The notes under the pieces: generated by a model
What the model saw: only the letters and a program-made list of their open reading frames with translations
What the model was told of the DNA's origin: nothing
Database searches by the model: none
Assembly (NCBI RefSeq): GCF_009696485.1
Contig: NZ_VULY01000018.1
Span: 507,001 to 571,000, forward strand
Direction of reading: 5' to 3'
DNA from: Suipraeoptans intestinalis
GTDB lineage: Bacteria; Bacillota; Clostridia; Lachnospirales; Lachnospiraceae
DNA: 64,000 nucleotides
Shown here: one piece after another, positions 26,310 through 33,642 of the stretch
How positions within the stretch are numbered: the first letter of the stretch is position 1
Layout of the letters: every line of letters begins with the position of its first letter
Made by a program: the position numbers and the translations under genes

Positions 26310-27464
26310 CTATCTGCCTGTCTTCTCCTCTTGTCCGGTAGCCTGCTGCCGCCTGCGGCACTCCCAGATCTGTGCCGCGGATCTGGTTTCTCCCAGGATC
26401 CCATAGACGTTGGAAAACAGAATCGCTCCCAGCCGGATCTCTCCCTCTCCGCGGATCGTCAGATATTCCTCTATCTTTTCCATCACCGCCTGCATCAGCC
26501 GCTTCCTTTCTGCTTCCCCACAAAGCCCCAAAGCCTCGTCTGTTGTCACGCTGCGCAGGATCCTGCAGGCCGTTTCTTCTTGCAGTCCGCTTCTAAGTGC
26601 GGCCGCCGCCAGAATCTCCATCCGGCAGTCTCCCCATCTGGAATGGGTATTCATGATCCCGCCGGCCACCTTAACCAGCTTTCCAATATGTCCGGCAAAC
26701 AAAAGTCCTTTTGCTCCCAGCTCTTTTGCCATATCTATCGTCTCTCCGATGTAATTGCTGCACTTGACTACTGCTTCCGACTGTACCTGTTCGTATTTTC
26801 TCAGAAAGTCCAATCCGTAATTCCCAGGTGCCGCAAGGATATACGTTTCTCCTTGTGCCAGCTTTACCTGCAGCTCTACCCGAATGGTGTCTTTTAGCGC
26901 CTGCTCGCTCATGGGCTCCACGATCCCGCTGGTTCCCAGGATCGACAGCCCCCCTACGATCCCCAGTCTTGGATTGAAGGTTTTCTTTGCCAGTTCTTCT
27001 CCTCCCGGAATCCGGATAGTGACCCGGACATCTGCTTCACAGCCGGCTTCCTCGCAGGCTCTTTTCACCTCTTTTTCTATCATCTTTCTGGGGATCCTGT
27101 TAATAGCGGCTTCTCCTATCGGTTGATCCAGTCCTGCCTTGGTAACTCTTCCGATCCCCTCTCCTCCACAGATGGACACGCCTTTTTCCCGACTCCATTC
27201 TACCGTACTGTAAACCAGAACGCCATTGGTAATATCCGGATCGTCCCCACTGTCTTTTTGGATAGCGCAGGTTGCCTTTTCCGGATAGCTTCCTTTTCCG
27301 TACAATATCTGCCGCTTCTTTGTCAAAAGGTTCAACCGCTTTCCTCCGGGAAGATCCACCTCTACTTCTTTTGGCTCTGTTCCTGTCAGAAGCTGCTGCA
27401 TGGCCGCCTTCGTCGCTGCCTGTGCACAGGTGCCTGTGGTATATCCACTGGCCAGTTTCTTCAT
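26310..27464 (-). CDS. cbiD: Cobalt-precorrin-5B C1-methyltransferase CbiD
   Basis: SAM-dependent C1 methylation. The 384-residue protein opens with KLASGYTTGTCAQAATKAA, the hallmark of CbiD, followed by GGDD-free but typical DSGDDPDITNG and NPRLGIVGGLSILGTSGIV. It is the first intact gene of the cobalamin operon as read on the minus strand. GAGGAGGAG lies just before the ATG. Only a truncated hydrolase frame lies between it and the accessory block, so its promoter is not obvious. Confidence 0.95.
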   Translation of the reverse strand: MKKLASGYTTGTCAQAATKAAMQQLLTGTEPKEVEVDLPGGKRLNLLTKKRQILYGKGSYPEKATCAIQKDSGDDPDITNGVLVYSTVEWSREKGVSICGGEGIGRVTKAGLDQPIGEAAINRIPRKMIEKEVKRACEEAGCEADVRVTIRIPGGEELAKKTFNPRLGIVGGLSILGTSGIVEPMSEQALKDTIRVELQVKLAQGETYILAAPGNYGLDFLRKYEQVQSEAVVKCSNYIGETIDMAKELGAKGLLFAGHIGKLVKVAGGIMNTHSRWGDCRMEILAAAALRSGLQEETACRILRSVTTDEALGLCGEAERKRLMQAVMEKIEEYLTIRGEGEIRLGAILFSNVYGILGETRSAAQIWECRRRQQATGQEEKTGR

Positions 27465-27487
27465 GCCGGCTCCTCCTCATCTCTTTT

Positions 27488-27742
27488 CTATGCTTTGCTC
27501 CCCCCACAGTCTCTACAGAGCCTGCTGATGGCAAGCGCCAGCTCCTCCGGATTTTCCCATGCCATAGAATGTCCCGCATTCTTTACAAGTTCCATCCGAT
27601 CCTGTTTGCTTCTAAGTTCCTCATACACTCTGTCCGGCAACGATTTTTCTCCGTATATAAAACATCTCGGAAAATCAAAATATCTTAACTTAAACCCGCT
27701 TCCTCTCAGTGTATATTCTTTCATTCCCAATACCCTCTGCAA
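27488..27742 (-). pseudogene. C-terminal remnant of an alpha/beta hydrolase
   Basis: 84 codons from a TTG, open in frame as far as 27799. The sequence ends like an alpha/beta hydrolase: YFDFPRCFIYGEKSLPDRVY, then VKNAGHSMAWENPEELA with the catalytic His in GHSM. The nucleophile elbow (GxSxG) and the N-terminal two thirds are missing. The open frame runs into the 3' end of the SdpI-like gene in a different frame, so the break is at or near 27.78-27.80 kb. It may still be translated, but cannot be an active hydrolase alone. Confidence 0.7.
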
Positions 27743-27780
27743 ATCCGTGAAATCACTTTTTCTTCTCCTTCTATTTCGCT

Positions 27781-28152
27781 CTAGTATTTTCTTCCATCTT
27801 TATCAAAATTCTTTTTTAGTGCTCTTTCCGTCAGGCAAATAATAACGCCAAAACTTATCATCTGTATCATGGTAATGCCAAACCCGATCCAACCGATCTC
27901 TCCCATCTGCTTTCCCATGCAAAAAGGCATAATGCCGACAGACAACAGAAATGCAGGGAAAAACATCCGCAAAGAATTTTGAGAGCACTTTTTTTGAGCA
28001 AATTCCCAAGTATCCTGATTTTTCATGGAGCGTGCCGTTCTATATCCACTTGTCCCATTTATTTCTTTGAATGTAGGACAGATGTACCAGTTCCATAGCA
28101 AAGCCAGTGGTATCAGTAACGTTACTACAAACATAAATATCCAAAATCCCAT
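27781..28152 (-). CDS. SdpI-like membrane protein
   Basis: A 123-residue protein with three or more membrane helices. The segment WYICPTFKEINGTSGYRTAR, followed by SMKNQDTWEFAQKK, matches the SdpI/YhfL-type pattern (GYRTxRSMKNxxTWxFA). Bacillus SdpI is an immunity protein against the SdpC toxin, but most family members have no known role. The ATG at 28152 has AGGAGG 7 bases upstream; a longer frame upstream lacks a good site. Its stop codon marks the left edge of the accessory block. Confidence 0.8.
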   Translation of the reverse strand: MGFWIFMFVVTLLIPLALLWNWYICPTFKEINGTSGYRTARSMKNQDTWEFAQKKCSQNSLRMFFPAFLLSVGIMPFCMGKQMGEIGWIGFGITMIQMISFGVIICLTERALKKNFDKDGRKY

Positions 28153-28217
28153 GTCATACCCTCCTCGCAGATTATTTTTCTTTCCTGTTTCCGTAGTACC
28201 ACAAACTGAAACTGGAA

Positions 28218-28622
28218 TCAATAGCCGTGATCCACATGCTTCCATTTTCCGCCATTGCTTCTCACCAGGATCCAATTCCACTCATCATATGTACTGTTAG
28301 GATTCAGCGATCCGTCGCCACCTGATTCGTCAACATCAAATGACGAAAGTAAAACTATGACTTCATCCGCATGATTCCGATCCGCCCAATCCTGATGCTC
28401 GGAAGAATATTCGTCACCTGCATAATATATTTCTGTTAAAGTACATCCACTCCAGCTTGTTCCAAATTCCCTCTTAATGACATTGATGGCGTCTTCTATC
28501 TCATCACTTGTGTACATTTTGGAAGCAACATTTCTGGTCTGCACATTGCTTACGTCTCCACCACAGGCAGACAAACCGAACATTACAGCAACAGCCAGTA
28601 TAAAAACCATCCATCTTTTCAT
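28218..28622 (-). CDS. Small lipoprotein of unknown function
   Basis: 134 residues with a lipoprotein signal ending at the Cys of LSAC. The mature part has the features YTSDEIEDAINVIKREF, GCTLTEIYYAGDEYSSEH, DEVIVLLSSFDVD and a C-terminal TYDEWNWILVRSNGGKW. I recognise this as a common small exported protein of gut Clostridia without a known role. GGAGGTGATG precedes the start. Confidence 0.8.
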   Translation of the reverse strand: MKRWMVFILAVAVMFGLSACGGDVSNVQTRNVASKMYTSDEIEDAINVIKREFGTSWSGCTLTEIYYAGDEYSSEHQDWADRNHADEVIVLLSSFDVDESGGDGSLNPNSTYDEWNWILVRSNGGKWKHVDHGY

Positions 28623-28694
28623 GCCATCACCTCCGCAAATTCCACCTTTTTATCAAAATAACTGTTCATAATAGCTACTTCCTTAAGCATCATT

Positions 28695-29063
28695 TTACTC
28701 CATGGTGCCTATCGCTTTCATCGCCTCAGATTTCAGACTTCTATTTTTGTATACAGAAACAACAAGTAAAGGAACTACTACAACGGGGAAACATATAAGG
28801 CCTCCTATCAGCGCCACTCCTTTATAACGATTTCTTGTAGAATATCCCTTCGAAATATTGTTAAGAAAATCTGCTGTGAGACTGAAAATCTTACCATCAC
28901 TTATTATAAACAGTAAAACACACTCCACAATAATTACTATAAAAAAGATAAGTTCCATTTTCTTCGCTACTTTATTGCATATCTCCATTTTGGTTTCCAT
29001 ACTGATGGATTCCGCATGAGGTACATTATAAAACCATTTTTGAGCCCGTTCTTCTTTCGTCAT
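28695..29063 (-). CDS. Small membrane protein, unknown
   Basis: 122 residues; cytoplasmic N-terminal part (MTKEERAQKWFYNVPHAES) followed by two long hydrophobic stretches (about residues 36-54 and 84-104). GAGGAG lies upstream of the ATG. The beginning, TKEERAQKWF, resembles other small Clostridia membrane proteins, but I cannot name a family. Confidence 0.7.
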   Translation of the reverse strand: MTKEERAQKWFYNVPHAESISMETKMEICNKVAKKMELIFFIVIIVECVLLFIISDGKIFSLTADFLNNISKGYSTRNRYKGVALIGGLICFPVVVVPLLVVSVYKNRSLKSEAMKAIGTME

Positions 29064-29098
29064 AAATTGTTCTCCTCAACAAACTGGGATTTGATGAT

Positions 29099-29314
29099 TT
29101 ATTTGCTTTGGTTATTTGAAGAAGTATCATCGTCTTTATTTTTATGTTTATTTGCAATAGATCCACCTATAGCTACCCATGATGACCCTAGGCATAGAAA
29201 CATTATCCACATAGTATTGTTTGAACCTCTATTTAAAAAGCTTATAGCTGCCATAATATAAAAACATATTGCACCTATAAAGAAGCCTAATGCTACTTTA
29301 TTATTTTTGTCCAT
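29099..29314 (-). CDS. Two-helix membrane microprotein
   Basis: 71 residues with two hydrophobic helices (about 8-25 and 34-52) and a polar, Lys/Asp/Ser-rich C-terminal tail (NKHKNKDDDTSSNNQSK). A clear GGAGGG ribosome binding site supports translation. No family recognised. It lies 35 bases before the next small membrane protein gene, so the two may be cotranscribed. Confidence 0.65.
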   Translation of the reverse strand: MDKNNKVALGFFIGAICFYIMAAISFLNRGSNNTMWIMFLCLGSSWVAIGGSIANKHKNKDDDTSSNNQSK

Positions 29315-29402
29315 AGTTTCCCTCCAAATTCAAATATGACTTACAGTTTTAGTTTAGCTATCTAATTGCGCCGAATACATGTTATACCGATTATTTTAGT
29401 GG

Positions 29403-29819
29403 TTAAATTAACCTTTTTAGAGTTGTATCCGAAATTTTATCACTTTGTTTCAGTAAGTCTCGTCTCATTAAGTTTAGTAAAGATAAATATCTATCAAATT
29501 TCTCTTTTGCTTGAACTTCTGTTTGTCCATTATTGGTGAAATTAATATCTCCAATATCTGCCAGCTTCCTAGTGATTGGCTCAGTAGAAAATAATATAAT
29601 TTCTTGTTTGACAGCTATTAACCGCAAACGCAGTTCTTCCCTATCTGCACGTTGACTTGTGGACTGAGAAACGATTACCATAAGTTCTTTATATATTCTG
29701 AGTTTTTCTAAAAACAGTTGATGTTTCAAATTTGAACGATGATTCAAAAATATAGAAACCACTGCTACTACTGTTGTTGTAATTACTGCTGCTATAGAAA
29801 TAATGTCTTTAAAATTCAT
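29403..29819 (-). CDS. Single-pass membrane protein with coiled-coil-like tail
   Basis: 138 residues: one N-terminal membrane helix (about 5-26), then a long polar helical region rich in Lys, Glu, Leu and Arg. AGGAGGG lies right upstream of the ATG. Unknown function; the layout (anchor plus cytoplasmic helices) is all that can be said. The 95-bp repeat starts 10 bases upstream. Confidence 0.65.
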   Translation of the reverse strand: MNFKDIISIAAVITTTVVAVVSIFLNHRSNLKHQLFLEKLRIYKELMVIVSQSTSQRADREELRLRLIAVKQEIILFSTEPITRKLADIGDINFTNNGQTEVQAKEKFDRYLSLLNLMRRDLLKQSDKISDTTLKRLI

Positions 29820-29829
29820 GATCCCTCCT

Positions 29830-29924
29830 ATAAATTCTAAATTTATAATACTGCCTCACATTTCTCATCTTATTGACCAGAGGTCAATAAGCATTCCTCG
29901 CTCAAAGAGCTCGGTCAATTCAAA
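29830..29924. repeat. 95-bp dispersed repeat, copy 1
   Basis: Nearly identical to 38078-38171 (three substitutions and a one-base indel by eye). Each copy contains a perfect 21-bp palindrome, TTATTGACC-AGA-GGTCAATAA (29870-29890 here), and a smaller GCTC-AAA-GAGC inverted repeat. On the minus strand it reads as the end of a frame, FELTELFERGMLIDLWSIR then stop, so the repeat may be a relic of a coding 3' end. Confidence 0.85.
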
Positions 29925-29936
29925 GTTATCTTTTTC

Positions 29937-30059
29937 TTAAAAAATAGCATGAAAAAACATAGGAATAAGCAGAATTAAAATCGCACCTACTACACATATA
30001 GTAATCACTTTTTGAAAACTTCGTTTTTCCTGTTTATCCATATCATTGTACCATTTCAT
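29937..30059 (-). CDS. 40-residue single-helix membrane microprotein
   Basis: ATG at 30059 preceded by GGAGGTG at a 7-base spacing; 40 codons and a TAA. The product starts MKWYNDMDKQEKRSFQKVI and then is one hydrophobic helix (TICVVGAILILLIPMFFHAIF). Unknown function. The good ribosome binding site and the clear cytosolic/transmembrane design make it more likely real than chance. Confidence 0.55.
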   Translation of the reverse strand: MKWYNDMDKQEKRSFQKVITICVVGAILILLIPMFFHAIF

Positions 30060-30102
30060 GGACAGACACCTCCACAACTTTCCATTTCAATCATACAGTA
30101 AG

Positions 30103-30294
30103 TTATTCTAAATTCTCCTGTATCCCAACAATATATTCGTCACTGTCAGTACCAATCACCACTATAAGATAGCCTGCCTTTTTCCAAAGTTCACCAAGTT
30201 GCCCGCAAAACTGCCCCACTTCTCCGAATTTTGGAAAAGCATTTTCATCTATGGGCAGCCCGGTTTTCTTTCCTCTGCTTAGATTCTTCATCAT
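30103..30294 (-). CDS. Small hypothetical protein
   Basis: 63 residues (MMKNLSRGKKTGLPIDENAF start), acidic towards the C-terminus, with YLIVVIGTDSDEYIVGIQEN. No ribosome binding site of quality precedes the ATG pair, and the frame is open for about a dozen codons upstream (GIKRDRETFVF), so the true start may lie earlier, coupled to the end of the next gene upstream. No family recognised. Confidence 0.5.
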   Translation of the reverse strand: MMKNLSRGKKTGLPIDENAFPKFGEVGQFCGQLGELWKKAGYLIVVIGTDSDEYIVGIQENLE

Positions 30295-30320
30295 AAATAC
30301 AAAGGTTTCTCTATCTCTTT

Positions 30321-31112
30321 TTATTCCAAAAACGCTGTATTTTCAGGAATCTCAACATCTGACTGATAAGCTATAATATGTTCATAAGCAATTCTGTGCC
30401 AATCATCCGTAACACTTCCATCTGTATTCATGAAAAAGGTAGAATTCATGTATCTTTCTATGATATATTCACTGGTATTTTGGTCAAATCCATTCCCCAT
30501 ATTGAAATCAATTCCCTTCCCGTTATTCTTTGCCATAACCGCCTCAAAAATCGGCAGTGTCAATTCATTTAACAAAATTTTCATGTCGGGCTTGTCGAAG
30601 AATCCACCTTTTTCTTTTTGATAAATAAGCAAATTACTTAAAGTACCGTTACTCAGGCACTTTACTCTTTTAATATCCGAAAGCTTCACTTGATGCTTAG
30701 AACCGACAAGTGCTCCTTCCTTTAATCTGATTTCTTTTTCCTTTAGCGAAAATCCTATTTGTAAATCAAGCGTATCTAGATTATCTGGGAACACTTCTGT
30801 CAGCTTATTCTCGGCAAAAGCGATTAAAATTGATTTTGTTTCCCACATATTGTTAAATTTATAGCCCACATTTTCTACATCTGTGTCAATCTCTTCCATA
30901 TTTTTTCCTTCATGATTCCGAAATATCACAGTGTAATGAGAATTTGAGTTTAAATAGCTGGGAACAATAATAGAGCCGACATCAGCAAACTTGATATTCA
31001 AAGACTTTTTCCCATTTTCAGACTCATAGCTAACACCTTCACTGCTAACATGCAGTTGATATTTCCCTTTTTTGTTGAAGTTAATTCTCTCGTTTCCAAA
31101 AATTCGTTTCAT
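30321..31112 (-). CDS. Hypothetical protein, possible PH-like domains
   Basis: 263 residues, soluble. The first 90 residues and residues 105-175 each look beta-rich with a late helix, like two bacterial PH-type domains (GKYQLHVSSEGVSYESENGK and later IRLKEGALVGSKHQVKLSDI). The C-terminal 85 residues are polar. No signal peptide or membrane helix. This fold suggestion is by eye only; function unknown. Confidence 0.6.
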   Translation of the reverse strand: MKRIFGNERINFNKKGKYQLHVSSEGVSYESENGKKSLNIKFADVGSIIVPSYLNSNSHYTVIFRNHEGKNMEEIDTDVENVGYKFNNMWETKSILIAFAENKLTEVFPDNLDTLDLQIGFSLKEKEIRLKEGALVGSKHQVKLSDIKRVKCLSNGTLSNLLIYQKEKGGFFDKPDMKILLNELTLPIFEAVMAKNNGKGIDFNMGNGFDQNTSEYIIERYMNSTFFMNTDGSVTDDWHRIAYEHIIAYQSDVEIPENTAFLE

Positions 31113-31152
31113 TTACTCTTCCTCTTGATTCTATTTTTCTCACATCTATATA

Positions 31153-31407
31153 TCAAAACCCTAAGTGAATGATCGGTATCCTGTGAATCTTATCTGCAAA
31201 ATACATATATATCTTTGTCTTAAGCTTTAGGTTTTTACAATTTTCAAGGACTTCCTTAAAGAAACCGCCAACACTGATAAGTTCTGTCTGTGTTTTGTTT
31301 GCAAATTCAGCTGGATGATTTATGCCAAAGTACATCTGTGCGTCGGTATTACCTGTTTTCTTCACATATTTATTGGCAAGCTTAACCCCTTTGAATTTAG
31401 ATTCAGC
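31153..31407 (-). pseudogene. C-terminal fragment of a class I SAM methyltransferase
   Basis: 85 open codons, with only a GTG (31365) as possible start and no ribosome binding site. The sequence (ANKYVKKTGNTDAQMYFGIN, then KLKTKIYMYFADKIHRIPII and a short end) resembles the C-terminus of leucine carboxyl methyltransferase-type SAM enzymes as I remember them. The SAM-binding N-terminal part is missing, so it is a relic. Confidence 0.5.
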
Positions 31408-31471
31408 TTAGAGACATACTCACTGCTCAGTTCCTTACACTTGAAAACTGAAATTTATTCTTGTATCTCAA

Positions 31472-32467
31472 TCAATCCTCCGTCTTAACTACTGCCCGCG
31501 CAACACTAGAAGCTGCCGCAAAGAGTACGCCTGCAACAGGCCAGAGGATCCACGTGAAATCCCATCGCATAGTCCAGAAGCTCCAGCCAAGATAAATCGC
31601 AGTGGCCAGGCACCAGTATGCACCGGAGAAGGCCCTCATCTTTCTCTGGATCTTTTTCTCCTCCAGGGTATATTCCCCCTCCTGAAGAAGCGTGTCATAA
31701 CTTCCTTTTACCATACTCACCCGGATGATCAGGTCTACACCTACTGCGATCAGGACAAGCAGTACGCCTACAAAAATCGCACAGATGTAATCCGGAGCTC
31801 TCATTGAGCCTACGATGATCATCGGTACCACAGCAATAATGCAAAGTACAACACCAACTGCGATGCCCCTGGTATACGTCCCCTCATAGGTACGATTTTT
31901 CTCTTTGACCATTCCGGTGACGCCGTATTCCGTCTCAAACCCATCCCTCTCCAGATGTTCGCTGTGGCTTGCCTTTATTCCGTAAGTTATGAACATAAAC
32001 ACCGCAGCTGCGATCATAGCGAAGAGCACGGTACCTCCGAGGCCTACTGCCAGTCCCTCTGAGATGTGGAAGCGCGGCTCCTCAGATAAGGCTCCGAGAA
32101 TGACTATCAGAACCGGACTCACTATGCAAAGTGCAGTCGCATTCGCTACGATCGGTGCTCCCTTCTTCCGCAGCTTCAGAAATTCATTTGCCTCTTCCAT
32201 GGATACCCTGCGGAGCGTCCCACCTTTCTCTGTCTCATCATAGACAGTCGGCACACTCGTTTTCGAAACCATGTCGTCTTTGAGCAGGTAATCTGTAGTC
32301 ACGTCAAACAGTGTGGCTAGCTGGATTACCTTTTGTAGATCCGGGATCGAACCTGCACTCTCCCATTTGGAAACCGCCTGCCTGGAAACACCGAGCTTTG
32401 CAGCAAGCTCTTCCTGAGACCATCCGTTCTTTTTTCTTTCCTCTGTAATCTTGTCAGCTAAAATCAT
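31472..32467 (-). CDS. XRE-family regulator with C-terminal membrane domain
   Basis: 331 residues. The N-terminus (residues 5-60) is a Cro/CI helix-turn-helix: ITEERKKNGWSQEELAAKLG, VSRQAVSKWE. The rest carries about six hydrophobic helices (from about residue 108), so the DNA-binding domain is membrane-tethered. This arrangement is frequent in Firmicutes and usually senses membrane or envelope conditions, but the signal is unknown. GGGAG precedes the ATG. A 9-bp inverted repeat flanks the likely promoter, compatible with autoregulation. Confidence 0.85.
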   Translation of the reverse strand: MILADKITEERKKNGWSQEELAAKLGVSRQAVSKWESAGSIPDLQKVIQLATLFDVTTDYLLKDDMVSKTSVPTVYDETEKGGTLRRVSMEEANEFLKLRKKGAPIVANATALCIVSPVLIVILGALSEEPRFHISEGLAVGLGGTVLFAMIAAAVFMFITYGIKASHSEHLERDGFETEYGVTGMVKEKNRTYEGTYTRGIAVGVVLCIIAVVPMIIVGSMRAPDYICAIFVGVLLVLIAVGVDLIIRVSMVKGSYDTLLQEGEYTLEEKKIQRKMRAFSGAYWCLATAIYLGWSFWTMRWDFTWILWPVAGVLFAAASSVARAVVKTED

Positions 32468-32513
32468 GTTGCTTCTCCCTTCGTTGATTTTTACTGAAAG
32501 GATAGAATATCCT

Positions 32514-32569
32514 GCAGTTGCATACCACCATGCATGGCTGTCAATTTGTCAAATGCGGGTTGCAACTGC
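32514..32569 (-). promoter_or_regulatory. Inverted repeat in the XRE gene promoter region
   Basis: GCAGTTGCA (32514-32522) and TGCAACTGC (32561-32569) are perfect 9-bp complements 38 bases apart. Between them on the minus strand are two overlapping TTGACA-type -35 boxes (around 32537-32550). The position 50-100 bases before the XRE start suggests operator half-sites. Confidence 0.45.
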
Positions 32570-32578
32570 CGTTTTCTT

Positions 32579-33091
32579 CTATAAAGTCTTATGCAGTTTC
32601 CAGAAATCAATGGTCTCCTGCAGATCCGCCTCGTCTTTAAAGAGGTTCATCTTCTTTCCTATGGCGATCGCCATATCCACATACATATTGGCTCGTGCAG
32701 TAATTACATGTTCGCCCACCACCAGAGCTTCCTTAACAGAGTGCGTCGATTCTATCCCCTCAAGAATGCCTGCGTTGTCTAATTCATCAACGCCGTTGCA
32801 TATACCGGCAACCAGTTGTTTATGATCCACAACCGCTCTAATAAAGGAATAAACTTCTTCATTAGCAATGGATGAGATGTTTCCACCGGGCACCAAAAGC
32901 AGTTCTACATCTTTTGGGTCAATATCCTTTAACGCACAGCTTGCATTCAGTGAAAGCTTTTCCTGTGCAGTGACCGGCTTTCCGTCTATGGTGGCAAAAA
33001 GCAATTCGTGGCCACACAGTTGGAGAAAGTAGTTGATGATCACGATCTCATAGATACAACATGTCTCGTAAAGTAATACAACTGTTTTCAT
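32579..33091 (-). CDS. DJ-1/PfpI-family protein
   Basis: 170 residues of the class I glutamine amidotransferase-like fold. The nucleophile elbow is GICNGVD (Cys after Ile), preceded by LLLVPGGNISSI; the N-terminal VVLLYETCCIYEI strand is usual for the family. These proteins include isonitrile hydratases, chaperone/deglycase-type and ThiJ-type proteins; which applies is not evident. AAAGGAG precedes the ATG. Confidence 0.85.
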   Translation of the reverse strand: MKTVVLLYETCCIYEIVIINYFLQLCGHELLFATIDGKPVTAQEKLSLNASCALKDIDPKDVELLLVPGGNISSIANEEVYSFIRAVVDHKQLVAGICNGVDELDNAGILEGIESTHSVKEALVVGEHVITARANMYVDMAIAIGKKMNLFKDEADLQETIDFWKLHKTL

Positions 33092-33167
33092 TTTTCACTC
33101 CTTTCCGAGCAATAACGGAAGAGATATCTTTTTCTCAAAATTTTTATTGAAAGAGATTAACCACTTT

Positions 33168-33602
33168 TCAACGACAAAACACCTCTATAAACAGATACAC
33201 TCCACATATGCGAAGCACCATACATATAAATCCAATAATTCCAAGTATCACCCTTGCCCACTTATGTCTTCGTGCGTGTTCCATAACAAAGGTGCTGACC
33301 GACACAACAAAAAGAAAATAACCTCCGAATATTCCAATTAGGCAAATGAGTGGGACGGTATCCCTCCAGTGTGTTAAAAAAGCTTTTCTTACAATATATT
33401 TTGTAAAAATGAAATAAGAAAATATAGCTACAAGATAACAAAACATATCCATAAGATATAAGTATTTAAGGACACTGCGTCTATGAAGACGTATCATTGC
33501 CAGCAAAAGAAATATCATAATTATCGGCACATGTAGACACCATAAAATATACCCATCATTTATAATAATATCCACCTCCAATCCAATGCTGCTATGAAAC
33601 AA
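33168..33602 (-). CDS. Four-helix membrane protein, unknown
   Basis: Up to 144 residues with four hydrophobic helices. The start is unclear: the frame opens with TTG (33602), and GGAGGTG near 33570-33576 would suit a start a few codons later, but no ATG lies there. No family recognised. Confidence 0.55.
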   Translation of the reverse strand: MFHSSIGLEVDIIINDGYILWCLHVPIIMIFLLLAMIRLHRRSVLKYLYLMDMFCYLVAIFSYFIFTKYIVRKAFLTHWRDTVPLICLIGIFGGYFLFVVSVSTFVMEHARRHKWARVILGIIGFICMVLRICGVYLFIEVFCR

Positions 33603-33642
33603 ATCGGGAGTTGCTGCTTTATTCCTGAAGCCTATTCATTGA

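Noticed and set aside
29830..29924. CRISPR repeat
   Set aside because: Only two copies 8.2 kb apart with no spacer array or cas genes.
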